Assembly: GCF_034113385.1 (NCBI RefSeq)
Contig: NZ_JAXEXL010000014.1
Coordinates: forward strand, 56,077-120,076
Length of the DNA: 64,000 nt
Direction: 5' to 3'
DNA from: Atopobium sp034113385
Lineage (GTDB): Bacteria; Actinomycetota; Coriobacteriia; Coriobacteriales; Atopobiaceae
Part shown: piece after piece, positions 19,067 to 27,472 of the stretch
Numbering within the stretch: position 1 is the first letter of the stretch
How the letters are laid out: the number at the start of each line of letters is the position of its first letter
The notes under the pieces: generated by a model
The model's input: the letters and a program-made list of their open reading frames with translations, nothing else
Databases searched by the model: none
Told to the model about the DNA's origin: nothing
Position numbers and translations under genes: made by a program

Positions 19067-20122
19067 CTAAACACGGTAGTAAAAATCATCATCGGGAAGT
19101 TTGCCACCCACAGAAGCTGGGTCAAACTCGTTAAGCACACTCAAATAGCCAGAAAGTGCCTTCTTCATGGCATCACCTGTCAGACTTACAATATTACACT
19201 GAGGAATTGCAGCCTCAGCGATTTTCTCGTTAGGGACAATATCTGCCTCAACAACAAGCTGAGCAGCAGAAGTAGGATTCTCATTAACAGCACGAACCGA
19301 GCGCTCATGACGGCTTAGAAAATCTACGATAGCATCGGGATATTGCCGAGCAAACTCTTTGCGAACAACGGTCACACCAGTAACAAATTGGCTACCAGAG
19401 CCCTTTGCATACTCATTCCAAACATCAACCAGCGCAACGGGAGCTTTAAGGTTGGTATTCTTGGCCATAGCAGCAGTGGTAAAAGGTTGAGGAAGAATTG
19501 CCACAGCCTGGGGATTAGATGAAAGAAGCGCCACACATTCGGCGTGCTCACTCTTAAACTCCAAAGTAACCTTATCTGTAAGTCCAGCTTGCTTTAGCAA
19601 GTAACGGAAGGTGTACTCAGGACTTGCGCCTTGGCCAGCCATGTATACGGTACGTCCTTTGAGGTCTGCAAACTGCGCAACAGATGTATCTGCTGTAACA
19701 ATGGACAGCACGCCCAGCGTGTTGATGTCTATGACCTGTACAGCAGCCTTTGTTTTGTTATAAAGCACTGCTGCAGCATTAGAAGGTACCAGTGCAATGT
19801 CTGTATCCCCTTTAATAACAAGGGGAAGCACCTGATCAGGCGCACCAGAAATGGTATACGAATAGGTAATGCCATCAGCTTTTTGTGGTGTAGTGGCAGC
19901 ATCTGCAGTAGGAATACCAGAGGTATCCTTCATCATGGGCAGAAGCCCAATAGCAGTGGGGCCTTTAAGGGCAGCAACGCGCACTGTTACCGCACTTGAA
20001 GTTTGTTGCGTGGTAGGAGTAGGCTCATCTTTTTTTGGTGCAAAAGAGCATGCAGCCAGTGTAAGAAGGGAACCTGCTCCCAAAAGACCCAATGCTTCAC
20101 GGCGAGTAACCAGCTTTTTCAT
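19067..20122 (-). CDS. ABC transporter substrate-binding lipoprotein
   Basis: 351 residues. MKKLVTRREALGLLGAG has an Arg-Arg pair before a hydrophobic stretch and a lipobox ending TLAAC, so it is exported (possibly by Tat) and lipid-anchored. A Thr/Pro-rich linker follows, then a periplasmic-binding type II fold with VRVAALKGPTAIGLLPMM and GRTVYMAGQGASPEYTFR, as in nitrate/sulfonate/thiamine-precursor binding proteins. AAAGGGGA precedes the ATG. The permease-ATPase fusion is next in the operon. The ligand cannot be named. Confidence 0.88.
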   Translation of the reverse strand: MKKLVTRREALGLLGAGSLLTLAACSFAPKKDEPTPTTQQTSSAVTVRVAALKGPTAIGLLPMMKDTSGIPTADAATTPQKADGITYSYTISGAPDQVLPLVIKGDTDIALVPSNAAAVLYNKTKAAVQVIDINTLGVLSIVTADTSVAQFADLKGRTVYMAGQGASPEYTFRYLLKQAGLTDKVTLEFKSEHAECVALLSSNPQAVAILPQPFTTAAMAKNTNLKAPVALVDVWNEYAKGSGSQFVTGVTVVRKEFARQYPDAIVDFLSRHERSVRAVNENPTSAAQLVVEADIVPNEKIAEAAIPQCNIVSLTGDAMKKALSGYLSVLNEFDPASVGGKLPDDDFYYRV

Positions 20123-20224
20123 ACCATTCCCCTTTAATAAGAATATATGAGCGATGTGTTTACCTCTCTCATTCTATTAGCTGCATGCCAAACACAACAA
20201 CAAATCCGGTAAAAGGCACTAGAT

Positions 20225-20261
20225 AAGCCATAACCACCCACACTGTGGATGGTTATGGCTT
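20225..20261 (-). terminator. Long hairpin, probable terminator of the 20314-20754 gene
   Basis: Twelve base pairs of AAGCCATAACCA and its complement enclose a second CCACA/TGTGG stem. There is little T-run on either side, so termination strength is uncertain. It lies between the small exported protein gene and the ABC operon. Confidence 0.55.
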
Positions 20262-20313
20262 GAACTGTTAAGGGGATACGCTACTGTAACAGGGTCTTTT
20301 TTGCTCGCATACC

Positions 20314-20754
20314 TTATGACGTTGTTGTTGCATCTACTACAAACCCTGGAAGATTAGTTATTTTATCGAACAGTATTGTGCCGGACTTATTTGTGAGATA
20401 TAAACGTCCGTCATCTTCTTTAGATGAGACATATGCTAAACGCACAACACCATACTCATTTCCATCCTTATCGATGAGAGAAAACATATTCGGATCGTCT
20501 GTTGTTTTGAACGTCCCATTAATAATGGTTCCTTCAGTTTCAACTACCTGCCAACGGTTGTTGTTTTCTGCATGAAAGGAAAGACTACTCAGGCTGCTCT
20601 TATGATCTCTATATACACCAGTGAGATTAAACCCTTTGACAGATCCCTCTTTTAAGAAGTTTACTTCTCGTGAGGCTCCCCATAAAAAGATAGTTCCCAC
20701 TAAAACAAGTACACCGAGCACAGCAACAGATATCTTCAAGATTCGTGTCTTCAT
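20314..20754 (-). CDS. Small membrane-anchored protein of unknown function
   Basis: 146 residues, not recognised. Residues 1-25 are a positively charged start plus one hydrophobic segment (ISVAVLGVLVLVGTIFLWG), an uncleaved anchor or signal peptide; there is no lipobox Cys. The rest is a polar domain of predicted beta character with repeated short strands (NRWQVVETEGTIINGTFK, NEYGVVRLAYVSS), perhaps a small beta-barrel or sandwich outside the membrane. AAGGGTCGG precedes the ATG. It is alone between two terminators, so it is monocistronic. Confidence 0.75.
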   Translation of the reverse strand: MKTRILKISVAVLGVLVLVGTIFLWGASREVNFLKEGSVKGFNLTGVYRDHKSSLSSLSFHAENNNRWQVVETEGTIINGTFKTTDDPNMFSLIDKDGNEYGVVRLAYVSSKEDDGRLYLTNKSGTILFDKITNLPGFVVDATTTS

Positions 20755-20870
20755 GTTACCGACCCTTCATTTGTTAAGAGTCACACTCTATCTGTAAAAC
20801 TGAACTTATGATAGAACTTAGCAAAAATGTATCACTATTTTATTTAAAAATCTAGTAGCGTGTTTATTCA

Positions 20871-20906
20871 TTAAAAAGAGCCAAAAGACCAGGTCTTTTG
20901 GCTCTT
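20871..20906 (-). terminator. Rho-independent terminator of pyruvate:ferredoxin oxidoreductase
   Basis: A perfect 15-bp stem (AAGAGCCAAAAGACC and its complement) with a one-base loop, followed on the minus strand by TTTTTAA. It lies 30 bp after the stop codon. Confidence 0.88.
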
Positions 20907-20935
20907 AGCAAGCACTTTTCTGTGTAAGTTACACC

Positions 20936-23900
20936 TTACAGCTCAGCGTACAAGTCCTTAAGTTTGAGCAGGTGCTCGTAGCGCTCCATAGCTGCCTGCT
21001 CATTGCGAGCAAAGAGCTCTTCTGCGCGCTCGGGGAACTCAGTGGTAAGACGAGCATAACGTGCCTCATTCATAAGGAAGTCGCGATAGCCATCCTTAGG
21101 TGCCTTGGAGTCCAAACTAAACTTCTTGCCCTTCTCGGCCTCAGGGTTAAAGCGGAAAAGATTCCAATAGCCGCATTCAACAGCCTTCTTCATCTCTTCC
21201 TGTGCGTGCTGCATACCACCCTTCTTGATGGAGTGCATCTCACAGGGGCTGTAGCCAATAATCAGAGAAGGTCCATCATAGGCCTCTGCCTCGGCAATTG
21301 CCTTGAGGGTCTGAGACTGGTTGGCACCCATTGCTACCTGAGCTACGTATACATAGCCATAACTCATGGCAATCTCTGCCAAAGACTTCTTCTTTACATC
21401 CTTACCAGCAGCTGCAAACTGTGCAACTTGACCAAAGTTAGATGCCTTAGAGGCCTGGCCACCGGTATTGGAGTACACCTCGGTATCAAAGACAAACACG
21501 TTGATGTTACGGCCAGATGCCAATACGTGGTCTAAGCCACCAAAGCCAATATCATAAGCCCAACCGTCGCCGCCAAAGATCCAGAAGGATTTCTTAGAAA
21601 GGAAGGATTTATCTGCCAAGATTGCCTGAGCAGCATCGGAGCCATCAGCCTCAAGAGCAGCAATATACGCTGCAGATACATCCTGTGAACGACCATTATC
21701 GTTACGGTTCTCCAACCAGGCAGTAGCAGCTTCTACAAACTCGTCAGACACGTTACCAGACTCAAGCAACGCCTGAGTTGCAGCAACCAAACGGTTTTGC
21801 TGAGACTCGTAACCTACCTCAAAGCCCATGCCATGCTCTGCGTTGTCCTCAAACAAAGAGTTGTTCCATGCAGGACCGTGACCGCATGCCGTAACAGTAA
21901 AGGGTGAGGTAGCTGCAGGATTGCCCCAAATAGAAGAGCAGCCGGTAGCATTGGAAATATACATACGGTCACCAAACAGCTGCGTTACCAAACGAGCATA
22001 GCTGGTCTCTGCACAACCTGCGCAAGAGCCAGAGAACTCAAGCAAAGGCTTGTGGAACTGAGAAGACTTGACGTTCTTGGAAGAGAACAGCTCGTCCTTT
22101 TGCGTTACCTTGCTATAGACGTAATCCCAAACGGGCTGTTGATCGAGCTCGTCCTCCTGAGGAACCATGGTTAAGGCACTTGCAGGGCAGATGTTTGCGC
22201 AGTTGTGGCAGCCCATACAATCCAGAGGGCTCACGGTAATACCAAACTTGTAGCCCGTATCCTTAGGCATCTTGAGGTCGAGCATGCGGGTAGCCTCAGG
22301 AGCGGCAGCTGCCTCTTCTGCAGTCATAGCAAAGGGACGAATGGTTGCATGGGGGCATACATAGGCACACTGATTACATTGGATGCACTTACTCTCGTCC
22401 CAATGAGGAACAGATACGGCAATGCCGCGCTTCTCGTACTGGGAAGCACCAAGCTCCCACTGGCCATCTGCATTATGAGCAAAGGCGGATACAGGCAAGG
22501 AGTCGCCATCCATAAGATTGATGGGGGTCAACAGTTCCTTTACCTGCTTAACAATGGCCTCGCGGCCCTCAAGGGTGAGGTAGCTTGGCTCATCCGTTGC
22601 ATCTGCCCAATCTGCAGGAACCTCAAACTTACGGAATGCAGTGGCGCCAGCATCAATAGCTTTCCAGTTAGCCTCTACAATAGCTTGGCCTTTCTTGGCA
22701 TAGCTCTTCTCGGCAGCATCCTTCATGTACTGCAAAGCCTCAGATGCAGGCAAAACGTTTGCCAGAGCAAAGAAAGCAGACTGCAATACCGTATTGGTGC
22801 GCTTACCCATACCTACCTTCTCGGCAAGGTCAATTGCATCAATGAGGTAGATGGAAATGTTGTTCTTGGCAACATAGCGCTTAGCGTTTGCAGGGAAATG
22901 CTTGTTAAACTCCTCATCGCTCCACTGGCAATTAAGGAGGAAAGCACCACCAGGCTTGACGTCACGAACCATCTTGAAGCCCTTTATGACGTAGCTGGGG
23001 TTATGGCAAGCAACAAAGTCTGCCTTAGTTACATAATAAGGAGAACGAATAGGAGCGTCACCAAAACGCAGGTGAGAAATGGTTACGCCACCCGTCTTCT
23101 TGGAGTCATACTGGAAGTAGGCCTGAACGTATTTGTCCGTGTGGTCACCAATAATCTTAATGGAGTTCTTGTTTGCACCAACCGTGCCGTCACCACCAAG
23201 ACCCCAGAACTTGCACTCAATAGTGCCCTGAGCTGCCGTGTTGGGTGCATCAGGATCCATGGGCAAGGACAGATTAGTAACGTCATCCACAATGCCGAGC
23301 GTAAACTCGCGCATAGGTGCATCCTTCTTGAGCTCCTCGTATACAGAGAAGGCCGCTGCAGGTGGCTCATCCTTAGAGCCCAGACCATAACGGCCGCCCA
23401 CAACGGTAAGCTCAGACTTGCCGGCCTCATACAGAGCAGACACAACATCCTGATACAGAGGTTCACCAATAGAGCCAGGCTCCTTGGTACGGTCCAAAAC
23501 TGCAATCTTCTTAACAGTGGCAGGGAGCGCTGCAATAAAGTCCTTTACTGACCACGGACGATAGAGACGTACCTTTACTAGACCGACCTTCTCGCCAGAA
23601 GCGTTGAGGTAGTCAATAACCTCTTCCAACGTGTCGCAGAAAGAACCCATGCAAACTACTACACGATCTGCATCTGCAGCGCCGTAGTAATCAAACAGGT
23701 GGTAGTTAGTGCCAAGCTTTTGGTTAACCTTGTCCATATAACCCTGAACAATAGCGGGAAGCTCGTTATAGGTGGTGTTGCAGGCCTCACGGTGCTGGAA
23801 GAAGATGTCACCGTTTTCATGGGAGCCGCGAGCCGCAGGATGCTCTGGATTAAGAGCATGGTCACGGAAGGCCTGAACTGCATCGCGGTCAAGCATGGTT

Positions 23901-24475
23901 GCTAAATCATCAAAGTCCCAGGTAGCAACCTTCTGAATCTCATGAGATGTACGGAAACCGTCAAAGAAGTTTACAAAAGGCACCTTGCCAGAAATAGCGG
24001 ACAGGTGTGCAACAGGAGAAAGATCCATTACTTCCTGCACATTACCCTCTGCAAGCATGGCAAAACCAGTTTGACGAGCAGCCATAACATCGGAATGATC
24101 GCCAAAAATGTTAAGTGCATGCGTAGCTACGGTACGAGCACTTACATGAAATACAGCAGGAAGACCCTCTGCAGCAATCTTATACATATTAGGAATCATA
24201 AGGAGCAAGCCCTGAGAGGCGGTATAGGTGGTGGTAAGAGCACCTGCGCCCAAAGAGCCGTGAACGGTACCAGACGCGCCGCCCTCAGACTCCATTTCTA
24301 CAACCTTAACAGGCGTACCAAAGACATTCTTAAGCCCGCGAGCTGCCCATTGATCTACATGATCTGCCATAGGACTTGAGGGCGTAATAGGATAAATACC
24401 TGCAACTTCCGTAAAGGCGTACGACACCCATGCAGCGGCCTCATTGCCGTCCATGGATTTAAATTTTCTCGCCAT
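20936..24475 (-). CDS. nifJ: Pyruvate:ferredoxin (flavodoxin) oxidoreductase, single-chain
   Basis: 1179 residues from the ATG at 24475, which has GGAGAGG before it; the frame to 24538 lacks a ribosome site. Domains follow the homodimeric PFOR order: pyrimidine-binding domain with GIYPITPSSPMAD, the gamma-like domain with GLGGDGTVGANKNSIK, two 4Fe-4S ferredoxin motifs (CIQCNQCAYVC and CMGCHNCANIC), and the TPP domain with GDGWAYDIGFGGLDH and SNTGGQ. SCAGCAET supplies part of the proximal cluster. It oxidises pyruvate to acetyl-CoA, CO2 and reduced ferredoxin, the main route from pyruvate in an anaerobe. Monocistronic. Confidence 0.97.
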   Translation of the reverse strand: MARKFKSMDGNEAAAWVSYAFTEVAGIYPITPSSPMADHVDQWAARGLKNVFGTPVKVVEMESEGGASGTVHGSLGAGALTTTYTASQGLLLMIPNMYKIAAEGLPAVFHVSARTVATHALNIFGDHSDVMAARQTGFAMLAEGNVQEVMDLSPVAHLSAISGKVPFVNFFDGFRTSHEIQKVATWDFDDLATMLDRDAVQAFRDHALNPEHPAARGSHENGDIFFQHREACNTTYNELPAIVQGYMDKVNQKLGTNYHLFDYYGAADADRVVVCMGSFCDTLEEVIDYLNASGEKVGLVKVRLYRPWSVKDFIAALPATVKKIAVLDRTKEPGSIGEPLYQDVVSALYEAGKSELTVVGGRYGLGSKDEPPAAAFSVYEELKKDAPMREFTLGIVDDVTNLSLPMDPDAPNTAAQGTIECKFWGLGGDGTVGANKNSIKIIGDHTDKYVQAYFQYDSKKTGGVTISHLRFGDAPIRSPYYVTKADFVACHNPSYVIKGFKMVRDVKPGGAFLLNCQWSDEEFNKHFPANAKRYVAKNNISIYLIDAIDLAEKVGMGKRTNTVLQSAFFALANVLPASEALQYMKDAAEKSYAKKGQAIVEANWKAIDAGATAFRKFEVPADWADATDEPSYLTLEGREAIVKQVKELLTPINLMDGDSLPVSAFAHNADGQWELGASQYEKRGIAVSVPHWDESKCIQCNQCAYVCPHATIRPFAMTAEEAAAAPEATRMLDLKMPKDTGYKFGITVSPLDCMGCHNCANICPASALTMVPQEDELDQQPVWDYVYSKVTQKDELFSSKNVKSSQFHKPLLEFSGSCAGCAETSYARLVTQLFGDRMYISNATGCSSIWGNPAATSPFTVTACGHGPAWNNSLFEDNAEHGMGFEVGYESQQNRLVAATQALLESGNVSDEFVEAATAWLENRNDNGRSQDVSAAYIAALEADGSDAAQAILADKSFLSKKSFWIFGGDGWAYDIGFGGLDHVLASGRNINVFVFDTEVYSNTGGQASKASNFGQVAQFAAAGKDVKKKSLAEIAMSYGYVYVAQVAMGANQSQTLKAIAEAEAYDGPSLIIGYSPCEMHSIKKGGMQHAQEEMKKAVECGYWNLFRFNPEAEKGKKFSLDSKAPKDGYRDFLMNEARYARLTTEFPERAEELFARNEQAAMERYEHLLKLKDLYAEL

Positions 24476-24791
24476 TTCCTCTCCTTCGAACACAGCGAAC
24501 CGCTCTCGTACAAGCGGCATGAATAAAGCACCATACAATGAACGATGGCCGACCTTTCCTCCTAGGAGGGCACAGTCATGTTCTTCCCATAATACTCCAT
24601 GCGCGCGAGTTCCAAAAAAGAAACTTCTGCATAGACTGACTTATTTTTTCGATAATTTCCCAAAGTTAAGTGGGATTTACTTAATACTTTGGATAACGCT
24701 GTCCCTATACCCATACGTACACCGACTCATTCACAAGCTTATTCACAAGTTCGGATAAAGTATGCATAGGAGATATCGAGAAGGGCATGCT
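24476..24791. other. Divergent promoter region between PFOR and the response regulator
   Basis: No gene. It holds the PFOR ribosome site, a perfect 12-bp palindrome CCTCCTAGGAGG at 24558-24569, and an AT-rich centre. An interrupted inverted repeat lies at 24660-24692. Promoters for both divergent genes must lie here, but I cannot place them with confidence. Confidence 0.5.
24660..24692. promoter_or_regulatory. Inverted repeat, possible operator
   Basis: CCAAAGTTAAGT pairs with ACTTAATACTTTGG apart from a two-base bulge. It is central between the divergent PFOR and two-component genes. It does not match the Rex consensus; the binding protein is unknown. Confidence 0.35.
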
Positions 24792-25520
24792 ATGAAAGCG
24801 CGGATTTTATTAGTAGAAGATGATACGGACATTGTGCGCTCGCTTTCTGAGCTGTTAGCAAGCGAAGGTGCAGCCGTGGTGTGCTGCGACACACAAGATG
24901 CAGCAATTGCATACGCTACCGCTTCACACGCACACAACACCACCGACAAACCCAATGAGGCTGCACCATTTGACATTGTGCTCATGGACATCAGCCTGGC
25001 ACAAGGCAATGGATTTGCCGCCTGCTCCGCCATTAAGGCTGCCCAACCCAACCTGCCGGTCGTGTTTTTGACTGCATCAGGTGATGAATTTAACACTGTG
25101 ACGGGTTTCTCAATGGGAGCCGATGACTACATTGCAAAGCCGTTTAGGCCACGCGAGCTCATGGCGCGCATCGCTGCAATTTTGCGCAGGCAACGCCCTG
25201 CGGCAGAGTCACTGCTTAAAACGGGTGACATAGTTATTGATGTCATACGTGCACGCGTCACCAAAGCGGGTGTAGAAATTGATCTTTCTGCCATTGAGTA
25301 TCGCCTGCTCTTGGTGCTAGCAGCACATCCAGGAACATTAATAACACGCGACGCATTGCGTGAGGCGCTTTGGGATGATGCAGGTGCATACGTGGGCGAC
25401 AATACGATTTCTGTATATATCAAGCGACTGCGTCAAAAATTGGAAGATGACCCCGTAGAACCTCGCATTATTGTAACGGTGCGCGGACGCGGATATAAGG
25501 CAGCTGAAGCATGGAACTAA
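24792..25520 (+). CDS. OmpR/PhoB-family response regulator
   Basis: 242 residues from the ATG at 24792 (AAGGG six bases before); a 10-residue longer frame starts at 24762 without a ribosome site. Receiver domain: acidic pair EDD near residue 10, phospho-acceptor Asp66 in VLMDIS, Thr in FLTASG and Lys in YIAKPF. A polar loop of about 15 residues before the Asp is longer than usual. The C-terminal winged helix (SAIEYRLLLVLAAHPGTLITRD, VYIKRLRQKLE, TVRGRGYK) binds DNA. It overlaps the histidine kinase gene by 10 bp and probably controls the ABC transporter downstream. Confidence 0.94.
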   Translation: MKARILLVEDDTDIVRSLSELLASEGAAVVCCDTQDAAIAYATASHAHNTTDKPNEAAPFDIVLMDISLAQGNGFAACSAIKAAQPNLPVVFLTASGDEFNTVTGFSMGADDYIAKPFRPRELMARIAAILRRQRPAAESLLKTGDIVIDVIRARVTKAGVEIDLSAIEYRLLLVLAAHPGTLITRDALREALWDDAGAYVGDNTISVYIKRLRQKLEDDPVEPRIIVTVRGRGYKAAEAWN

Positions 25521-26560
25521 TACTGTATAACAAGCATGTACGTGTAGAGCTGGCATGTTTATTGCTTGTTGGATTGCTTTGCACGGGTATTACCACCACT
25601 GTAGCTAACGAGAAAAGCGCAGTTATTGTAGGCGTTATGGCACTGGTGCTTATTTGCGTGCATATGGGATGTATACTCTGGCGCACCAAACAGATTGCCA
25701 AACTTACTCAGCGCATAGATGATGCATTACATGCAGATACTCCTCTTTCCTTTGCAGACATGCATGAAGGTGAGTTAGCACTTCTCGCCAACCAAATTGA
25801 TAAGACCTTTGGCAAGCTTGTAAGCTTAAATACCCAGCTCAAGGCCGAGCAGCGGTCTTTGGCAGACTCCCTTGCAGACATTAGCCATCAGCTGCGTACA
25901 CCCATGACAAGCTTGGGTTTAGAACTGGAACTTATTCGTAAACACACAACAGACCCCGAGGTAGTGCGCCGCTTACGCCATGGCGAGCGCCTCATCGACC
26001 GCATGTGCTGGCTCATAGAAACCTTGCTTCGCTTGGCGCGCATTGATGCTGGAACCATTCATCTAGAACAAAAAGAGGTGCAGGTAGCGGGGCTTATATG
26101 TGATGCACTGCGACCGCTAGAAGTTACGCTTGATTTGGCGGATATTACGGTAGACCAACAGATTGATGCGCACATCAGTTTTAAAGGTGACTCAGCTTGG
26201 TCTTGTGAAGCCTTGCAAAATGTACTTAAGAATTGCCTTGAACACACGCCTGCTGGTGGCACCATTACCGTACATGCCAGCGAAGATACCTTAGCCTGCC
26301 GCATTGTTATTACCGATACAGGCAGTGGTTTTAATGAGCAAGAGCTCCCCCACATTTTTGAACGCTTTTATCGCGGAACCTCTTTGGTGGATACAGCAAG
26401 TTCACCTGTTAATCCCACAGGAGTTGGCATTGGGCTTTCTTTGGCGCAGGCTCTGATTTATGCTCAGGGTGGCCGCATTCGCGCGCTCAACAAAAAGGAC
26501 GCAAACGGCCAGGTTATCGGCGCCTGCTTTGAGATTGCCTTTTACAAAGCCACAGTCTAG
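25511..26560 (+). CDS. Sensor histidine kinase
   Basis: 349 residues. Two membrane segments (about 13-30 and 37-56) are separated by only a handful of residues, so there is almost no external sensor, as in intramembrane-sensing kinases that rely on a partner ABC transporter. A HAMP-like segment follows, then the H-box DISHQLRTP with His126, an N-box NVLKNCLEH, and G-boxes DTGSGFNE and GVGIGLSLAQAL. It should phosphorylate the overlapping regulator. The FtsX-type ABC exporter 200 bp downstream is the likely output and perhaps the sensor, as in Bce-like antimicrobial peptide modules; that link is inference. Confidence 0.92.
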   Translation: MELILYNKHVRVELACLLLVGLLCTGITTTVANEKSAVIVGVMALVLICVHMGCILWRTKQIAKLTQRIDDALHADTPLSFADMHEGELALLANQIDKTFGKLVSLNTQLKAEQRSLADSLADISHQLRTPMTSLGLELELIRKHTTDPEVVRRLRHGERLIDRMCWLIETLLRLARIDAGTIHLEQKEVQVAGLICDALRPLEVTLDLADITVDQQIDAHISFKGDSAWSCEALQNVLKNCLEHTPAGGTITVHASEDTLACRIVITDTGSGFNEQELPHIFERFYRGTSLVDTASSPVNPTGVGIGLSLAQALIYAQGGRIRALNKKDANGQVIGACFEIAFYKATV

Positions 26561-26676
26561 TTAGCTCCTTGGGCTATGGAGCACATGCGTGCTTTGCGTG
26601 CGCGCTTCCTTAAACAGCAGACTGAACGCTCAAACTGCCGAGCTCCAACAAGCTAAGCTCCAGCAAGCACAGCACA

Positions 26677-26714
26677 ATGACAAAACTGTCATCTAACTGT
26701 CACAGAATTGACAG
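26677..26714 (+). promoter_or_regulatory. Operator cluster of four TGTCA half-sites with overlapping -35
   Basis: Two perfect inverted repeats sit side by side: ATGACA-4 nt-TGTCAT (26677-26692) and CTGTCA-6 nt-TGACAG (26697-26714). The same bases contain two AACTGTCA direct repeats (26684 and 26695) with an 11-bp period, the spacing used by OmpR/PhoB-type regulators. TTGACA at 26708-26713 is a consensus -35, with TAGAAC sixteen bases on as a weak -10. This is the likely binding site of the upstream response regulator. Confidence 0.65.
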
Positions 26715-26764
26715 GCTGGTTTGGCAGGATAGAACGTGACAATCCACCTGTCGAGGGAGGCATA

Positions 26765-27460
26765 ATGAGCTTTCTTATGGTTGAGCATTTAAGCAAGGTA
26801 TATGGAACTGGCCAAGCTCAAACCACCGCACTCAATGACGTCAGTTTTGAGGTTGAGCGCGGCGAGTTTGTTGCCATTATTGGCAGCTCAGGTTCGGGCA
26901 AATCAACGTTAATGCATTTGCTAGGCGGTGTTGATCGCCCCACTTCAGGTACGGTACGCCTTAATGGCGAGAATATTTATGCCCGTAATGACGAGCAGTT
27001 GGCCATCTTCCGTCGTCGTGAAGTAGGCTTGGTGTATCAGTTTTACAATCTGATTCCCGTACTAACCGCACAAGAAAACATGACCTTGCCGGTACGTTTG
27101 GATGGTCGCACCGTAAATGACGAGCGGCTTAAAACCCTCCTCTATGCCCTTAACCTGAACGGGTATGAAAACCATCTGCCCAATCAACTCTCTGGTGGCC
27201 AGCAACAACGTGTTGCCATTGGTCGCGCCCTTATGAATGAACCAGCTATTGTGTTGGCAGACGAACCCACCGGTAACTTAGATAGCAAAAACTCTGCCGA
27301 GATTATGCAGCTTCTTCGAGCAAGCAATAAAAATCTTAAGCAGACGCTCATTGTTATTACGCATGATGAGGATGTAGCTCTTATGGCCTCACGCGTGATC
27401 GCCATTGAAGACGGACGCATTGTTTCTGACGAGCGCCGCAATGCCCCTCGTTCTTTGTAG
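26765..27460 (+). CDS. ABC transporter ATP-binding protein (MacB/BceA/LolD class)
   Basis: 231 residues from the ATG at 26765, after GGGAGG; the frame from 26708 begins inside the promoter. Walker A GSSGSGKST, Q-loop VYQFYNLIP, signature LSGGQQQRVAIGRAL, Walker B IVLADEPTGNLD and switch His in ITHDEDV are all present. The FYNLIP and LPVRL context is typical of ATPases that pair with FtsX-domain permeases for export or mechanotransmission. The permease follows 12 bp later. Likely role is resistance to or export of an antimicrobial peptide. Confidence 0.94.
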   Translation: MSFLMVEHLSKVYGTGQAQTTALNDVSFEVERGEFVAIIGSSGSGKSTLMHLLGGVDRPTSGTVRLNGENIYARNDEQLAIFRRREVGLVYQFYNLIPVLTAQENMTLPVRLDGRTVNDERLKTLLYALNLNGYENHLPNQLSGGQQQRVAIGRALMNEPAIVLADEPTGNLDSKNSAEIMQLLRASNKNLKQTLIVITHDEDVALMASRVIAIEDGRIVSDERRNAPRSL

Positions 27461-27472
27461 GTGGTGATACCC

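Noticed and set aside
22205..23551. 448-codon open frame on the plus strand inside the pyruvate:ferredoxin oxidoreductase gene
   Set aside because: It lies wholly antisense to a clear 1179-residue enzyme, has no ribosome site and no family resemblance; long shadow frames are expected there.
26561..26680. tRNA or structured RNA after the histidine kinase gene
   Set aside because: Short repeated AGCTCC words are present but no cloverleaf or conserved tRNA arms can be formed.
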